Origin: Thalassotalea sp. PP2-459
Lineage (GTDB): Bacteria; Pseudomonadota; Gammaproteobacteria; Enterobacterales; Alteromonadaceae
Assembly (NCBI RefSeq): GCF_001913705.1
Contig: NZ_MKQD01000015.1
Span: forward strand, 1 to 64,000
Direction: 5' to 3'
Length of the DNA stretch: 64,000 bases
The notes below the pieces were generated by a model. It was not told the DNA's origin. It saw only the letters and a program-made list of their open reading frames with translations, and searched no databases. The position numbers were made by a program, and so were the translations under genes. Numbering within the stretch: the first letter of the stretch is position 1; each line of letters starts with the position of its first letter. Shown piece by piece: positions 1-7,474 of the stretch.

Positions 1-14
1 CACATGAGAGTCTG

Positions 15-39
15 GGTAAGCTGCCGCCGGCAGCTTACC
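15..39. repeat. Perfect 25-bp palindrome at the window's left edge
   Basis: Bases 15-26 (GGTAAGCTGCCG) are the exact reverse complement of 28-39 around a single central base. The sequence is GC-rich in an AT-rich setting. No run of T follows on either strand, so it is not a classical intrinsic terminator. Its gene context lies outside the window. Confidence 0.6.
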
Positions 40-61
40 GAGAAAAACTGGAAAATTCTAA

Positions 62-187
62 TTTAGAACTGTGTCATTAATGGGGAAGTGGACAGGACTT
101 CGTGATGCTAACTCAACAGAATTAGCTTTAGGTAGACAAACTGTTGTTAGCCTTATTGAGAGTTATCTTAAATATCTCGAGAAGTAA
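62..187 (+). pseudogene. Possible gene remnant, short ORF with no clear start signal
   Basis: An open frame runs from an in-frame stop at 59-61 to a TAA at 185-187. The only ATG is at 80, giving 35 residues that begin MGKWTGLRDANSTELALGRQ. No ribosome binding site precedes the ATG. The composition is protein-like (amphipathic, ending in a short helix-like segment), so this could be the 3' tail of a decayed gene. I do not recognise the family. It may equally be a chance ORF. Confidence 0.25.
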
Positions 188-395
188 TACCACTAATAAG
201 CTGTTTAATCGGGACTTTTTACAGCCTGCTGAATTCCACTTCGCTACACAATTTTAGCAAAAAAATATCAGCTCCTTAAATGGGCGCTAGCTTTCTTTCA
301 CTTTCAACTATCACATATTGCATTTTTATAGTTAATTGCTGAATTAATTGATTTTTTATTATCCTTTTATAAACTCAAATAAAAAGGAGGATAAA
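188..395. other. Intergenic stretch without recognisable gene
   Basis: This AT-rich sequence lies between the possible remnant and the small plus-strand gene at 396. The last 100 bases are very AT-rich and probably hold that gene's promoter, but I could not pick a convincing -35/-10 pair. I see no repeat, RNA or att-like sequence here. Confidence 0.5.
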
Positions 396-587
396 ATGAA
401 CTGGATCTCTTTAAAAAACTTCAATGACCTTCCCAAAAAAGCTTCATTTCTAATTTGGGAAAAGAAACAAGAAGAATGGTTAGAAGTCTCTGTTATAGAA
501 GGCTCTATAATATGTCATTTCTTTAACGATGATATCGAAATACCATTGGAGAATGTTAGCCATTATTGCGTCCCAAGGAAGCCTTAA
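396..587 (+). CDS. Small DUF551-like protein (63 aa)
   Basis: The product is a 63-residue soluble protein starting MNWISLKNFNDLPKK and ending VSHYCVPRKP. The start at 396 is chosen over the upstream ATG at 348 because a strong Shine-Dalgarno (AAGGAGG, 384-390) sits 5 bases before it. The layout is an opening MNWIS, a central tryptophan-rich strand and a closing VSHYxxP. This resembles the DUF551 family of short proteins common in phages and genomic islands, whose members often end in THWMPLP. That similarity is from memory of the family and is modest. The function of DUF551 is unknown. It is the only plus-strand gene in the accessory region and converges on the integrase at 648. Confidence 0.5.
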   Translation: MNWISLKNFNDLPKKASFLIWEKKQEEWLEVSVIEGSIICHFFNDDIEIPLENVSHYCVPRKP

Positions 588-647
588 CAAAGTTCATGAG
601 AGACTTTAAATTGAAAAATATACTTCTCTCTAACAATTAATATATTG

Positions 648-2210
648 TCATTTGACTCTATTTTTAAACTTTTCATAATTTATATCGCTAAGAGGTAATT
701 GAAAATCAACTGCATCGATTGCTTCTTTCAGAACTTCTAAACCAACTCCATGACCATAAACGTCAAAAGTGATTTCTCCTGTCTCGTGTCCAACAATATT
801 TTTAATAATACGGCTTGGAATTAAATCTCCATTTAATTTAGTAGAAGACAATTTATTGATAAATGTATGTCTAAATGAATGAAAAACTACTTTAGATTTA
901 TCTGGAGCTTCTAAATTACATTTTACTTTAAAGTTCTCATTGAACCATTTTGATACTGCTCTTGCTACGCCATCTCTATGATCAGGCAATTCAAACAGTG
1001 GGATATTTTTTTCATCCACGTTAGTGGATTGACTTCTTTCAGATAAATATTCATCAAAACCCGCATTTGTAATCACATCAGGAATGGGAATTGTTCGTTT
1101 ACTTGATTTAGTCTTAAGGCTTTTTCCATTGCCATCTTCGTTAAAGTCGAATGATTTAATGCCATTTATTGTAATGATATCACCAAGTGTTAATGTCGCT
1201 ATTTCACTAATTCTAGCGCCGGTACATAAACCAATTAATGGTAACCAAAAATGAAATGGTTTAGGTTTTTCTCTTGCGAGCAACTTGTCACTGTATAAAT
1301 AACTTGTAAACATTTTATTAAGGTGCTCTTTTGAAAAAGGTAACACATCAGTTTTTCTTTTTGCTTTTTCTTGTTTACCAATTTCTAGAATATGCTTGTA
1401 ATCTTTATCTAAATAAGTTGATTTAACGCACCAAGCTAAAAACGGCTTGATCGTATTAAAGTGTGATTCTAGTCCTCTTGCGGATAGAGTTTCTAAAGTA
1501 TTTGTTCTTGCGATATTTTTAAAGTGTTCTGGCCTATCAGAAGCAGATAGTGGTTTTATAAAGAGCTTATTTACGTTCTTAGGCAACTTACGTAAGGTAC
1601 GCTGATAATTAGTAATAAGAGCCCCATTGAGCTCACTGATATGACGGCTGTGTCCTACAATGTCGGCAAACGCTAGAATGTACCCTTTACGTTGGCGTTT
1701 AACCTTTTCACTCCATGTGCCTTTATCATTGTGTTGTTCAATATACTCTTTAATTGCTTCATAAAGTGTAATAGTTGAGGTAATGGCAATGTTTGGTGAA
1801 GACATTGTACTCAACCTATTAATTGTTAATTCTTTTGACTTGATCACGTCTTCTTGCTGTTTCAATTTGGCATGAGCAGATATAAGTTCATATTTTAATT
1901 CATCGTTAGAATCTTCTAATTCAATTAACTTACTTTTGTTTTTATGTTGAGCAATTAAATTTTGTAAACAATTTTCTTTATTTTTGATATCGGAGTTCAT
2001 AACACTACGCTGTATATTTATTTTTAGTTCTATCAGACTAGGAATATATTGATAATACCTTAACAAGGCTGTATCACGGCACTTTGTTTCTAGTGATCGC
2101 TTATATTCACGCTGAATATTAAAGCTCTTACAAATAGGCAGTGGAAAGCTGAAGCGAATAAAGTAAACACTATGTTTAGATTTGAAAAAATATGGAGGGT
2201 TTTTACGCAT
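648..2210 (-). CDS. Tyrosine recombinase / integrase, second integrase of the accessory region
   Basis: This is a site-specific tyrosine recombinase of about 520 aa. The N-terminus (MRKNPPYFFKSKHSVYFIRF) is typical of phage/island integrases whose first strands bind DNA, and is followed by a charged coiled-coil-like stretch (about residues 85-145). The catalytic set is visible: Arg in CTGARISEIATL (about 333), HxxR in HSFRHTF (about 444), a downstream GHE, and Tyr in VYGHG (about 485). The start at 2210 is preferred over an upstream ATG at 2312 because AAGGTGG lies 7 bases before it and the family homology begins there. It is not closely similar to the P4-type integrase at 8401, so it probably belongs to a different element. 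It converges with the gene at 396. Confidence 0.9.
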   Translation of the reverse strand: MRKNPPYFFKSKHSVYFIRFSFPLPICKSFNIQREYKRSLETKCRDTALLRYYQYIPSLIELKINIQRSVMNSDIKNKENCLQNLIAQHKNKSKLIELEDSNDELKYELISAHAKLKQQEDVIKSKELTINRLSTMSSPNIAITSTITLYEAIKEYIEQHNDKGTWSEKVKRQRKGYILAFADIVGHSRHISELNGALITNYQRTLRKLPKNVNKLFIKPLSASDRPEHFKNIARTNTLETLSARGLESHFNTIKPFLAWCVKSTYLDKDYKHILEIGKQEKAKRKTDVLPFSKEHLNKMFTSYLYSDKLLAREKPKPFHFWLPLIGLCTGARISEIATLTLGDIITINGIKSFDFNEDGNGKSLKTKSSKRTIPIPDVITNAGFDEYLSERSQSTNVDEKNIPLFELPDHRDGVARAVSKWFNENFKVKCNLEAPDKSKVVFHSFRHTFINKLSSTKLNGDLIPSRIIKNIVGHETGEITFDVYGHGVGLEVLKEAIDAVDFQLPLSDINYEKFKNRVK

Positions 2211-2295
2211 TTTGTACCACCTTTTCGTGATACTCCATGCGCTAACCGTATTATTTGCTAATAACAGTCTGATATTACTACTATTATTATAAAGT

Positions 2296-2308
2296 TGGTG
2301 GGCGGGGG
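2296..2308. other. Candidate attachment site, degenerate copy of the ssrA 3' end
   Basis: TGGTGG-GCGGGGG here matches the ssrA 3' end at 9816-9829 (TGGTGGAGCGGGGG) with one base missing. Similarity beyond the core is weak (a shared TGAA about 10 bases on). Its place beside an integrase and 67 bp from the box pair fits an attR-like junction of the ssrA-integrated element. A chance match cannot be excluded. Confidence 0.4.
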
Positions 2309-2374
2309 ACATCTGAATTTGTCTTTTAAGTAATTGTTATTATTTACTTAATGTTTTCTATTTTCGAATTAGAC

Positions 2375-2393
2375 CCCCTAATCACTCCCCTAA
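2375..2393. repeat. Pair of CCCCTAA boxes, candidate integrase arm-type sites (left end)
   Basis: CCCCTAA occurs at 2375-2381 and 2387-2393, a 12-bp period. An identical pair with the same period lies at 9676-9694 beside the P4-type integrase. I saw no other copy of the heptamer, on either strand, between 1 and 9816 apart from the inverted one at 9641. That placement fits arm sites bound by the integrase N-terminal domain. Confidence 0.5.
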
Positions 2394-2432
2394 ACAGTTA
2401 AGCTACCATCTTTATTTCAATTATTTTTTATA

Positions 2433-3062
2433 CTAACTATGTAATATTCGATTTAATTCATCTGGATCATTTAAAATAACCCCTAATTGCTTACCAGCCA
2501 GATTCCAATATTCTGTTTCAAGATTAATAAGCTCAAACTGCTTTTTAATAAAAGTCTTAAAGTGAAGCCCTTTAGGTTTAGGAAAATATTTTGAGCGTTC
2601 AAACAAGTCATTTACAAAGATATGGTCATTACTCCATAGCTTTCTTCGTTGCTTTCTAATTCGTCTTGCTAGCCTATCCATCTTGCTTTCGCTTTGGCTG
2701 GCGTAATGTACGTTTAAACATTCTCTGCAACTGTATGTCTTTTTTGTAGCAAGTAAATATTGCCGTTGATTAGTGCAGTAAGGACAAATTAAATATAGCT
2801 TGTTGCTGGCGCTACTATTGTCTAGTTGAAGTGGTACGGGGATTTGTTGATCGTTAATTGTGAATAACATCACGCGAGGCCATTTCTCATCATGTTCAAT
2901 CAATTGGAAAAGCTGGTGCTGTTCGTCTAGCTCTGGTACTCGCAAGATATAATTTGCTGGTTCAGCATCAAGTAATTGTTTAAATGATCGAGCATAAATA
3001 CGGTGATACTGTCCGATGTAACTTCGCTTTGTGATATGACCACAATGAAAACCTTTAGGCAT
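2433..3062 (-). CDS. Zinc-ribbon hypothetical protein of mobile elements
   Basis: The product is a 209-aa soluble protein. A CPYC...CREC zinc-ribbon lies at about residues 97-118, followed by a very basic segment (MDRLARRIRKQRRKLW, about 130-145). That combination suggests nucleic-acid binding. Similar proteins with a two-CxxC ribbon followed by a YxSQxES-type segment occur on proteobacterial islands as hypothetical proteins. This is family recall, not a search, and no function is established. The gene is the leftmost of the all-minus-strand series in the ssrA element and lies just downstream of the iteron cluster, so it could act at that site. Confidence 0.6.
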   Translation of the reverse strand: MPKGFHCGHITKRSYIGQYHRIYARSFKQLLDAEPANYILRVPELDEQHQLFQLIEHDEKWPRVMLFTINDQQIPVPLQLDNSSASNKLYLICPYCTNQRQYLLATKKTYSCRECLNVHYASQSESKMDRLARRIRKQRRKLWSNDHIFVNDLFERSKYFPKPKGLHFKTFIKKQFELINLETEYWNLAGKQLGVILNDPDELNRILHS

Positions 3063-3214
3063 AATTGACCTTTGTCATGCTGAGTAAGGTTTATTATACC
3101 AAGCTTTATTGTACGAAAAACAGGCGAAAATATCGGTTTTACAATTCAGATATGACAGCCGAAAATTATTTTAATGATTGTGAATATGACTTCCGAAAAC
3201 TAACAAGCGGATTG

Positions 3215-3505
3215 CTTAACCACTCTCTTAACCATTTACTTAACCTCGCTGTGATGCTTATTTTATATGGGCTTAGCTGTTTTGGTTAAGTGGTTAAGTG
3301 ATTTTCACTACTCTAGGCGATTTACTAGCCGTTTCTTTGTGTAGTCTATACCCTCAATACCACCACTAGTTATTCACGATTAAAATATCTTTATCCCTAT
3401 TTTTACTTAACCACCTAACCAAAGTAGGGTAATACTATATAAATAAAGGGCTGTAGCATGGTTAAGTAATTTATGTTCACTTAACCATTGCTTAACCACT
3501 TAACC
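3215..3505. repeat. Iteron cluster: ten copies of CTTAACC/GGTTAAG
   Basis: The heptamer CTTAACC is found at 3215, 3227, 3239, 3406, 3480, 3491 and 3499. Its complement GGTTAAG is at 3284, 3292 and 3460, and an imperfect copy (CCTAACC) is near 3414. The first three are spaced 12 bp apart. The sub-clusters flank an AT-rich middle. Iteron arrays with mixed orientation are typical replication origins of P4-like satellites and plasmids, and the primase and VapE genes lie about 1.1 kb away. An operator array is the alternative. Confidence 0.65.
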
Positions 3506-3527
3506 ATCACTAAATAGAAACGGCTAG
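3325..3527. repeat. Inverted 12-mer CTAGCCGTTTCT flanking part of the iteron region
   Basis: CTAGCCGTTTCT is at 3325-3336 and its exact complement is at 3516-3527. A third exact copy is inside the primase gene (6333-6344), and an 11-of-12 complement overlaps the stop of the VapE gene (4600-4610). Recurrence of a 12-mer within 3 kb is unlikely by chance, so these are candidate binding sites of an element-encoded protein. Confidence 0.5.
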
Positions 3528-3556
3528 AGTATAAATGAATAGTAAATAGATTTTTT

Positions 3557-4045
3557 CTAGCTGCCTTTTCGAATAAAAATAGCGTCACCAATTTTGTTAA
3601 ATGCGTTTTGATATACTTTAGGATCTTCAATTACTATATCGTGGGATGAATTTTGTCCGTAAGCAGAACTTGCGCTATTACTCACAACAAAATTTAATCT
3701 TATTTTTGTTGTTCCTTCCTTTAATAATTCAACAAAAGCTGTAGCATTTGTTTTAGTGTTCTGTGTTGCTCCACCCATTGCGGCTAAAAAGCTAGTGGTA
3801 TTTTTTGTTGCGCTTTGAGCAGTTATAAAGCCAGTATCTTTGTCAGCACTTTTAACAATGTAACCAAGATCTTGAAATACTGAAAGAACTGATGCGAAAG
3901 CAATATTCTTATCACTTTCAAATTGCTGGGATTGAATTGCTTGAATTTCAAGGGCTGTTTTTTGCGGGGCTTTAGTACTAGCACACCCACCCAACAAAAC
4001 AATAGATGATAAAAAAGTAGCAATAATTTTATTATTAATCTTCAT
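3557..4045 (-). CDS. Small lipoprotein of unknown function
   Basis: This is a predicted 162-aa lipoprotein. A basic N-terminus (MKINNKI), a hydrophobic core and the lipobox LLGGC put the lipidated cysteine at about residue 21. The mature part has a compact alternating-strand look, with an FQDLGYIV segment and a region rich in Ser, Thr and Ala. I do not recognise a named family with certainty. The start at 4045 is chosen because AAAGG precedes it by 7 bases and the signal peptide begins there; earlier in-frame ATGs overlap the upstream gene. It lies 16 bp downstream of the BamE-like lipoprotein gene, so the two are probably co-transcribed and may act together at the outer membrane. Confidence 0.65.
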   Translation of the reverse strand: MKINNKIIATFLSSIVLLGGCASTKAPQKTALEIQAIQSQQFESDKNIAFASVLSVFQDLGYIVKSADKDTGFITAQSATKNTTSFLAAMGGATQNTKTNATAFVELLKEGTTKIRLNFVVSNSASSAYGQNSSHDIVIEDPKVYQNAFNKIGDAIFIRKGS

Positions 4046-4061
4046 AACTTTACCTTTCATA

Positions 4062-4466
4062 TTAAAAACTCGTTGATCTACTTCTGAAATCAACAACTTT
4101 ATCTGAGCTATCAAACTTTATTATTAGCGTAATTGTTTTGCTCGACTGCTCAAAACCCGATGTTTTACTCCCTCCGCCAAACAAAATCACTGTGCCATAT
4201 GCTTCAGAAGAACTAGCATTTGCGACTGTGGCATGTTTTTGATAAGTCCATACTTCCCTCTCCGACGCGTCTATTGTCGTTATATTTGGCGCACCAAAAA
4301 CTTCGAGCACTTCAGCTTTGGTGGTTTGGTTTTTTTTGAGGGTTAATTGGACTTGACCGTGTGTTAAATTTGAATTTTTAGTATTATTTATAGGCTGATT
4401 ATTTGAAACGCAACCACAGAGCAGAGCGGCTAAGCCGACAATTGTAGCCAAGTATTTAGAAGTCAT
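4062..4466 (-). CDS. BamE/SmpA-like small lipoprotein
   Basis: This is a predicted 134-aa lipoprotein whose signal peptide ends in LLCGC. The mature part carries the SmpA/OmlA (BamE) signature: a segment like VQLTLKKNQTTKAEVLEVFG followed by a proline turn, then REVWTY, a low-complexity middle and a terminal strand (LIIKFDSSDKVVDF). BamE itself is part of the outer-membrane beta-barrel assembly machine, but this copy sits on a mobile element. It is therefore more likely a diverged relative with another role than the housekeeping BamE. The start at 4466 has AAAGGG upstream; a second ATG 5 codons earlier is less well placed. It pairs with the lipoprotein gene immediately downstream. Confidence 0.7.
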   Translation of the reverse strand: MTSKYLATIVGLAALLCGCVSNNQPINNTKNSNLTHGQVQLTLKKNQTTKAEVLEVFGAPNITTIDASEREVWTYQKHATVANASSSEAYGTVILFGGGSKTSGFEQSSKTITLIIKFDSSDKVVDFRSRSTSF

Positions 4467-4607
4467 TTGAGTCCCTTTCATTATTTTTAATTGTACATTA
4501 ATGTATAAAGCTTATTAATTCAATTGAATAGATATATAAAGGTTTATCACGTTAATAGCTTTTAGGTGCCAATTTTGCTTTTTAGACACCCAAAAAACAA
4601 GAAACGG

Positions 4608-5903
4608 CTATGTTTTAGACGGGAAACGATATTCTGTTTTATTACCGCGCGCTTTACGTTTTTTAATAAAGCTTTCTTCGGCTAGCTTCTTCAGTGCCTT
4701 ACCAACTAAAGCGGTTTCTCTAGTAGTCAGGTTGTCATCATGATCTACCAACTCGCCAGCACTAAACCAACTTAACATATCATTACTAAAGTCATCATCT
4801 TTGACGTACTTGTCTTTGATATATTCGTACCAACTGCCTTTATCGTTGTATTGTTCATTTACTGACTGCGCTAGCTTGATTTCGTCGTCTGATAACATCC
4901 ACCCATAGCCAGTTTCATACATGGTTTTAACTTCTAGCCAAAGCTGTTTTAAAAGCTCAGGGTTAGTCTGTTTTATTGAACCTGTACCGTCATAATACCA
5001 ACCAAGTAGTTTATTCAATGTTGCCATATTAGCGGCCTTTGTCATTGCCAAAACAACAAAGCGACTTGATCCTGTTTCGTCTTTTAAGAAGTTGTCACCG
5101 TTCACCGTAGCAATAAAATGTGTTTGTCTTTGTTTTTTTATATCAGTTCTGGCGTATGGTGGGCGTATGGTATCAATAGATTTTGTAATAAACGCTTTTA
5201 GTGAACCTTGAGAATTTTTATTGGTACGCTCTAATTCACCTAGTTCGACAATTAAAGCTCTTATACACGCTAGTACACTGTCTTTATTGTCGGGGTTTAG
5301 TTCTGCTCCCTCTAAAAAAGCATTAGGTATAATGTTAGCTATTCGTTCAACAAAAGCGGTTTTTCTAAAAGATTGACTACCCTGTAATACTGGTACTAAC
5401 TTACTTTTGAATATTGGCTCATATAATGATGCGACAACACCGACTAGCCAGCGTTTCATTGTTGCTTGTGCTAGTGCTTCATGTTCAGCATTTAAGCATG
5501 AAATAACTTTACTGACGCGCTCTATTCCATCCCATTCACCGTTATCAAGCCATTGTCTTACTGGGTGGTATTTGTTGTTTTCACATAATGCGACTAAATG
5601 ATCTTCAATTGCTGCTTTTGGTAAACCCGAACGACTAGCAGCAGATATAAGTTCACTTTTTAATTGGTCATAAGACAAGGCTATTTTATCGCCTGTAATA
5701 TCGTGCGTTTCTGGTTCAAACTCCATCATGTTAAAGCGAAAATCAACACCGCAATAATTAGCAAGCGCTTGTAAATTATCCGCTGTATTGGCAATTTTGG
5801 GCGAACCATTTGAACCAGTAACAATATCACTAAATTGTGGTCTATCTCTCTCGGTGTTTTCAGGTAATTCAATTTCAATAGGTTTTGTCGGTGCAGGGAT
5901 CAT
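4608..5903 (-). CDS. VapE-type replicative helicase/ATPase (virulence-associated E family)
   Basis: This 431-aa protein resembles the VapE/DUF5906 group of P-loop ATPases that work with primases in satellites and phages. Seen: a VapE-like approach segment (VRQWLDNGEWDGIERV, about 115-130), a P-loop region LQGSQSFRKTAF (about 173-184), an acidic Walker-B strand ALIVELGELE (216-225) and a sensor-like segment with DETGSSRFVVL. The P-loop is odd: Arg stands where Gly of GKS/T is normally found. The C-terminal 90 residues look like a winged-helix domain. Its ATG overlaps the primase stop (ATGA), which implies translational coupling. It is probably the helicase that loads at the iteron origin. Confidence 0.75.
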   Translation of the reverse strand: MIPAPTKPIEIELPENTERDRPQFSDIVTGSNGSPKIANTADNLQALANYCGVDFRFNMMEFEPETHDITGDKIALSYDQLKSELISAASRSGLPKAAIEDHLVALCENNKYHPVRQWLDNGEWDGIERVSKVISCLNAEHEALAQATMKRWLVGVVASLYEPIFKSKLVPVLQGSQSFRKTAFVERIANIIPNAFLEGAELNPDNKDSVLACIRALIVELGELERTNKNSQGSLKAFITKSIDTIRPPYARTDIKKQRQTHFIATVNGDNFLKDETGSSRFVVLAMTKAANMATLNKLLGWYYDGTGSIKQTNPELLKQLWLEVKTMYETGYGWMLSDDEIKLAQSVNEQYNDKGSWYEYIKDKYVKDDDFSNDMLSWFSAGELVDHDDNLTTRETALVGKALKKLAEESFIKKRKARGNKTEYRFPSKT

Positions 5904-6931
5904 GACAATACCCCCTGAAAAAACGCTGATTGAGCTTTTAAGTTTTGCTGGTTAATCGCATATTCTTTTTTATTGTGTTTATCTATAGCGCTAAAATGAG
6001 TCGCCGCAATATCTTTAATCGCTTGGCTGGTATTACCGCCATAACTGCGAATAGCGATAAAGTCGAACTGGTCGATACATTTACCAATAGCACAAGGATC
6101 GCTTTCATGGTGCGAGTAATAGCGCTCTCTGCCATCTGTATTACTTGTTAGTATATAAACGCCAGCTTTATTACTCGATGACTCAGGCGGTAAAAATGCT
6201 TTGCCTTGTCGCTTATAACCATACTGTAAAAGTAAGCTATCCCACTCATAATATGTGTTGATTGCGTCAATAATTGATACTTGATTGCCGACTAAGTTTT
6301 CTTTAAAGCAGGGTTTGATAATGGCTGATTTACTAGCCGTTTCTTGTTGTTGTTTTTGCTCGGCTATGAATGTTTTAGCATCACTTAATAACTTCGAACC
6401 TTGAGTATTAAAAGCGTCACCATAAACAATTTTATGTTGGTAATTATCACCTTTGAATCTAACGGGTAAGTACATAATTTGTTGCGGCCTGGTAGCGCAA
6501 TCATCTGCCATGAATATATAGCTCAAATAGCTTTCTAAAGTCGCCCAATCGTTAAAACATAAAGCAGCGGCTAGTTGTATATAAACTCGGTATCTGTTGC
6601 CGTTATCGCCTTGCTGGTGGCTGGCTGTAGTATGAATGATAAAAGACGTAAAGCCCATATTAGCTAACGTGTCAGATATGCTTTCAATATCTAACTGGGT
6701 GTCGTCTAAGTCGAGTCTTAATAATGTAAAGTTATCATGTAATAAAACGGTTTCTTTTTGTTTGTTAGGCGCATCTGTAGCCGCTATTACTTCGGATTTA
6801 TCCTTTGCTTGTTCTGGTGTAAAACTGCCAATATCAATAGGGTGTTTGATTCTATCGGTTAAGGTTTGCCAGTCAATATAGGTAAAGTTACTTGTAACCT
6901 TGTGACTTTTCGCTGTTAAAAATTTTGTCAT
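5900..6931 (-). CDS. AEP (PrimPol-like) primase of the mobile element
   Basis: This is a 343-aa putative archaeo-eukaryotic-type primase. The catalytic-site motifs are visible: RLDLDD (about 72-77, the metal-binding acidic motif), HTTASH (100-105) followed by NRYRVYIQL (the SxH and basic strand), and QQIMYLPVRF (third motif). The C-terminal half, with SYYGGN-like and DFIAIR segments, resembles regulatory or helicase-linking regions of island primases. The start at 6931 (ATG, AAGAG upstream) is preferred over a GTG further upstream at 6979. It lies between the 150-aa gene and VapE, the usual primase-helicase order of phage satellites. No zinc-binding TOPRIM/DnaG features are seen. Confidence 0.75.
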   Translation of the reverse strand: MTKFLTAKSHKVTSNFTYIDWQTLTDRIKHPIDIGSFTPEQAKDKSEVIAATDAPNKQKETVLLHDNFTLLRLDLDDTQLDIESISDTLANMGFTSFIIHTTASHQQGDNGNRYRVYIQLAAALCFNDWATLESYLSYIFMADDCATRPQQIMYLPVRFKGDNYQHKIVYGDAFNTQGSKLLSDAKTFIAEQKQQQETASKSAIIKPCFKENLVGNQVSIIDAINTYYEWDSLLLQYGYKRQGKAFLPPESSSNKAGVYILTSNTDGRERYYSHHESDPCAIGKCIDQFDFIAIRSYGGNTSQAIKDIAATHFSAIDKHNKKEYAINQQNLKAQSAFFQGVLS

Positions 6932-7011
6932 GTTATATACTCTTAATGATAATTGACGGCTGTAGTTTGCCGACCGCACCGCCAGTTAGTTAATTGGAAA
7001 GTCTGCTTTGG

Positions 7012-7464
7012 TTAACCCTGAGTAGGCTTTTTTATTTCTGCATCGTTTGCAGCATCACCAAGCGATAACAGGTATTCCATTTGCGCCTCATTTAGCTCAA
7101 CTAATGCTTTAGGAATACGCTTTTCTTCTTGCTGAGCTTTCCGTAGTGAAAATTTGGCTCTTTCTTTTCGCCTAATTTTTCTGGCTTCTGTATCAAGTGC
7201 CTGAGAACCTGCTAAATGCCGATAGTTTAATTTAAGACAACTATCACCATCATCGTCTTTGTAGCGGTCTATCAGCCAGTAACCAAACCTTTCTCCTTCT
7301 AGATCTTCAAGCGGAGCGCCATGATAACTTTCATTAATAGCTCTTATTGTTTTTCGTTTACTGCCATTGATTAACGAAATGAAAATAGGCCAAGATTTGC
7401 TGCATTGGGATGGTATGTTTTTTTGTTCTGCAGTTAATTGAATCGTTAAAAGTAAAGTTTCCAT
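7012..7464 (-). CDS. Hypothetical element protein (150 aa)
   Basis: The product is a 150-aa soluble protein of unknown function. The first half is compact and rich in hydrophobic and aromatic residues. The second half (about 92-130) is highly charged and probably helical (RKIRRKERAKFSLRKAQQEE), suggesting nucleic-acid or protein contacts. It lies 10 bp downstream of the AlpA gene and upstream of the primase. Its Shine-Dalgarno is an uninterrupted run of eight G residues (C8 on the plus strand, 7467-7474) placed 2 bases before the ATG. I do not recognise the family. Confidence 0.6.
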   Translation of the reverse strand: METLLLTIQLTAEQKNIPSQCSKSWPIFISLINGSKRKTIRAINESYHGAPLEDLEGERFGYWLIDRYKDDDGDSCLKLNYRHLAGSQALDTEARKIRRKERAKFSLRKAQQEEKRIPKALVELNEAQMEYLLSLGDAANDAEIKKPTQG

Positions 7465-7474
7465 ATCCCCCCCC

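Larger units (their letters stand above)
2211..2432. other. Inter-element junction: att-like sequence plus boxes
   Basis: The stretch holds an att-like sequence (2296-2308), an 8-bp inverted repeat (TTAAGTAA at 2326-2333 and TTACTTAA at 2344-2351) and two CCCCTAA boxes (2375-2381 and 2387-2393). The boxes repeat those upstream of the integrase at 8401. No gene is seen. It probably also carries the promoter of the integrase that starts at 2210. Confidence 0.55.
3063..3556. other. Non-coding candidate replication origin region
   Basis: No convincing gene lies here. A 74-codon plus-strand frame (3065-3289) runs through the iterons without a ribosome binding site. The stretch holds the iteron array and the 12-mer inverted repeats. 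An AT-rich core (about 3370-3470) could be a DNA unwinding element. Confidence 0.5.

Noticed and set aside
2211-2312. N-terminal extension of the second integrase to an ATG at 2312
   Set aside because: The ATG at 2210 has a good Shine-Dalgarno and the protein family begins there; the extension would cross the att-like sequence.
3065-3289. 74-codon plus-strand frame
   Set aside because: It runs through the iteron repeats, has no ribosome binding site and looks like no protein family.
3215-3505. CRISPR array
   Set aside because: The repeats are only 7 bp, occur in both orientations and have irregular spacing; there are no spacers of uniform length and no cas genes.
4062-4466. The housekeeping BamE gene
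   Set aside because: It sits inside a mobile element beside an unrelated lipoprotein and not in its usual chromosomal context; a BamE-like relative is the safer call.
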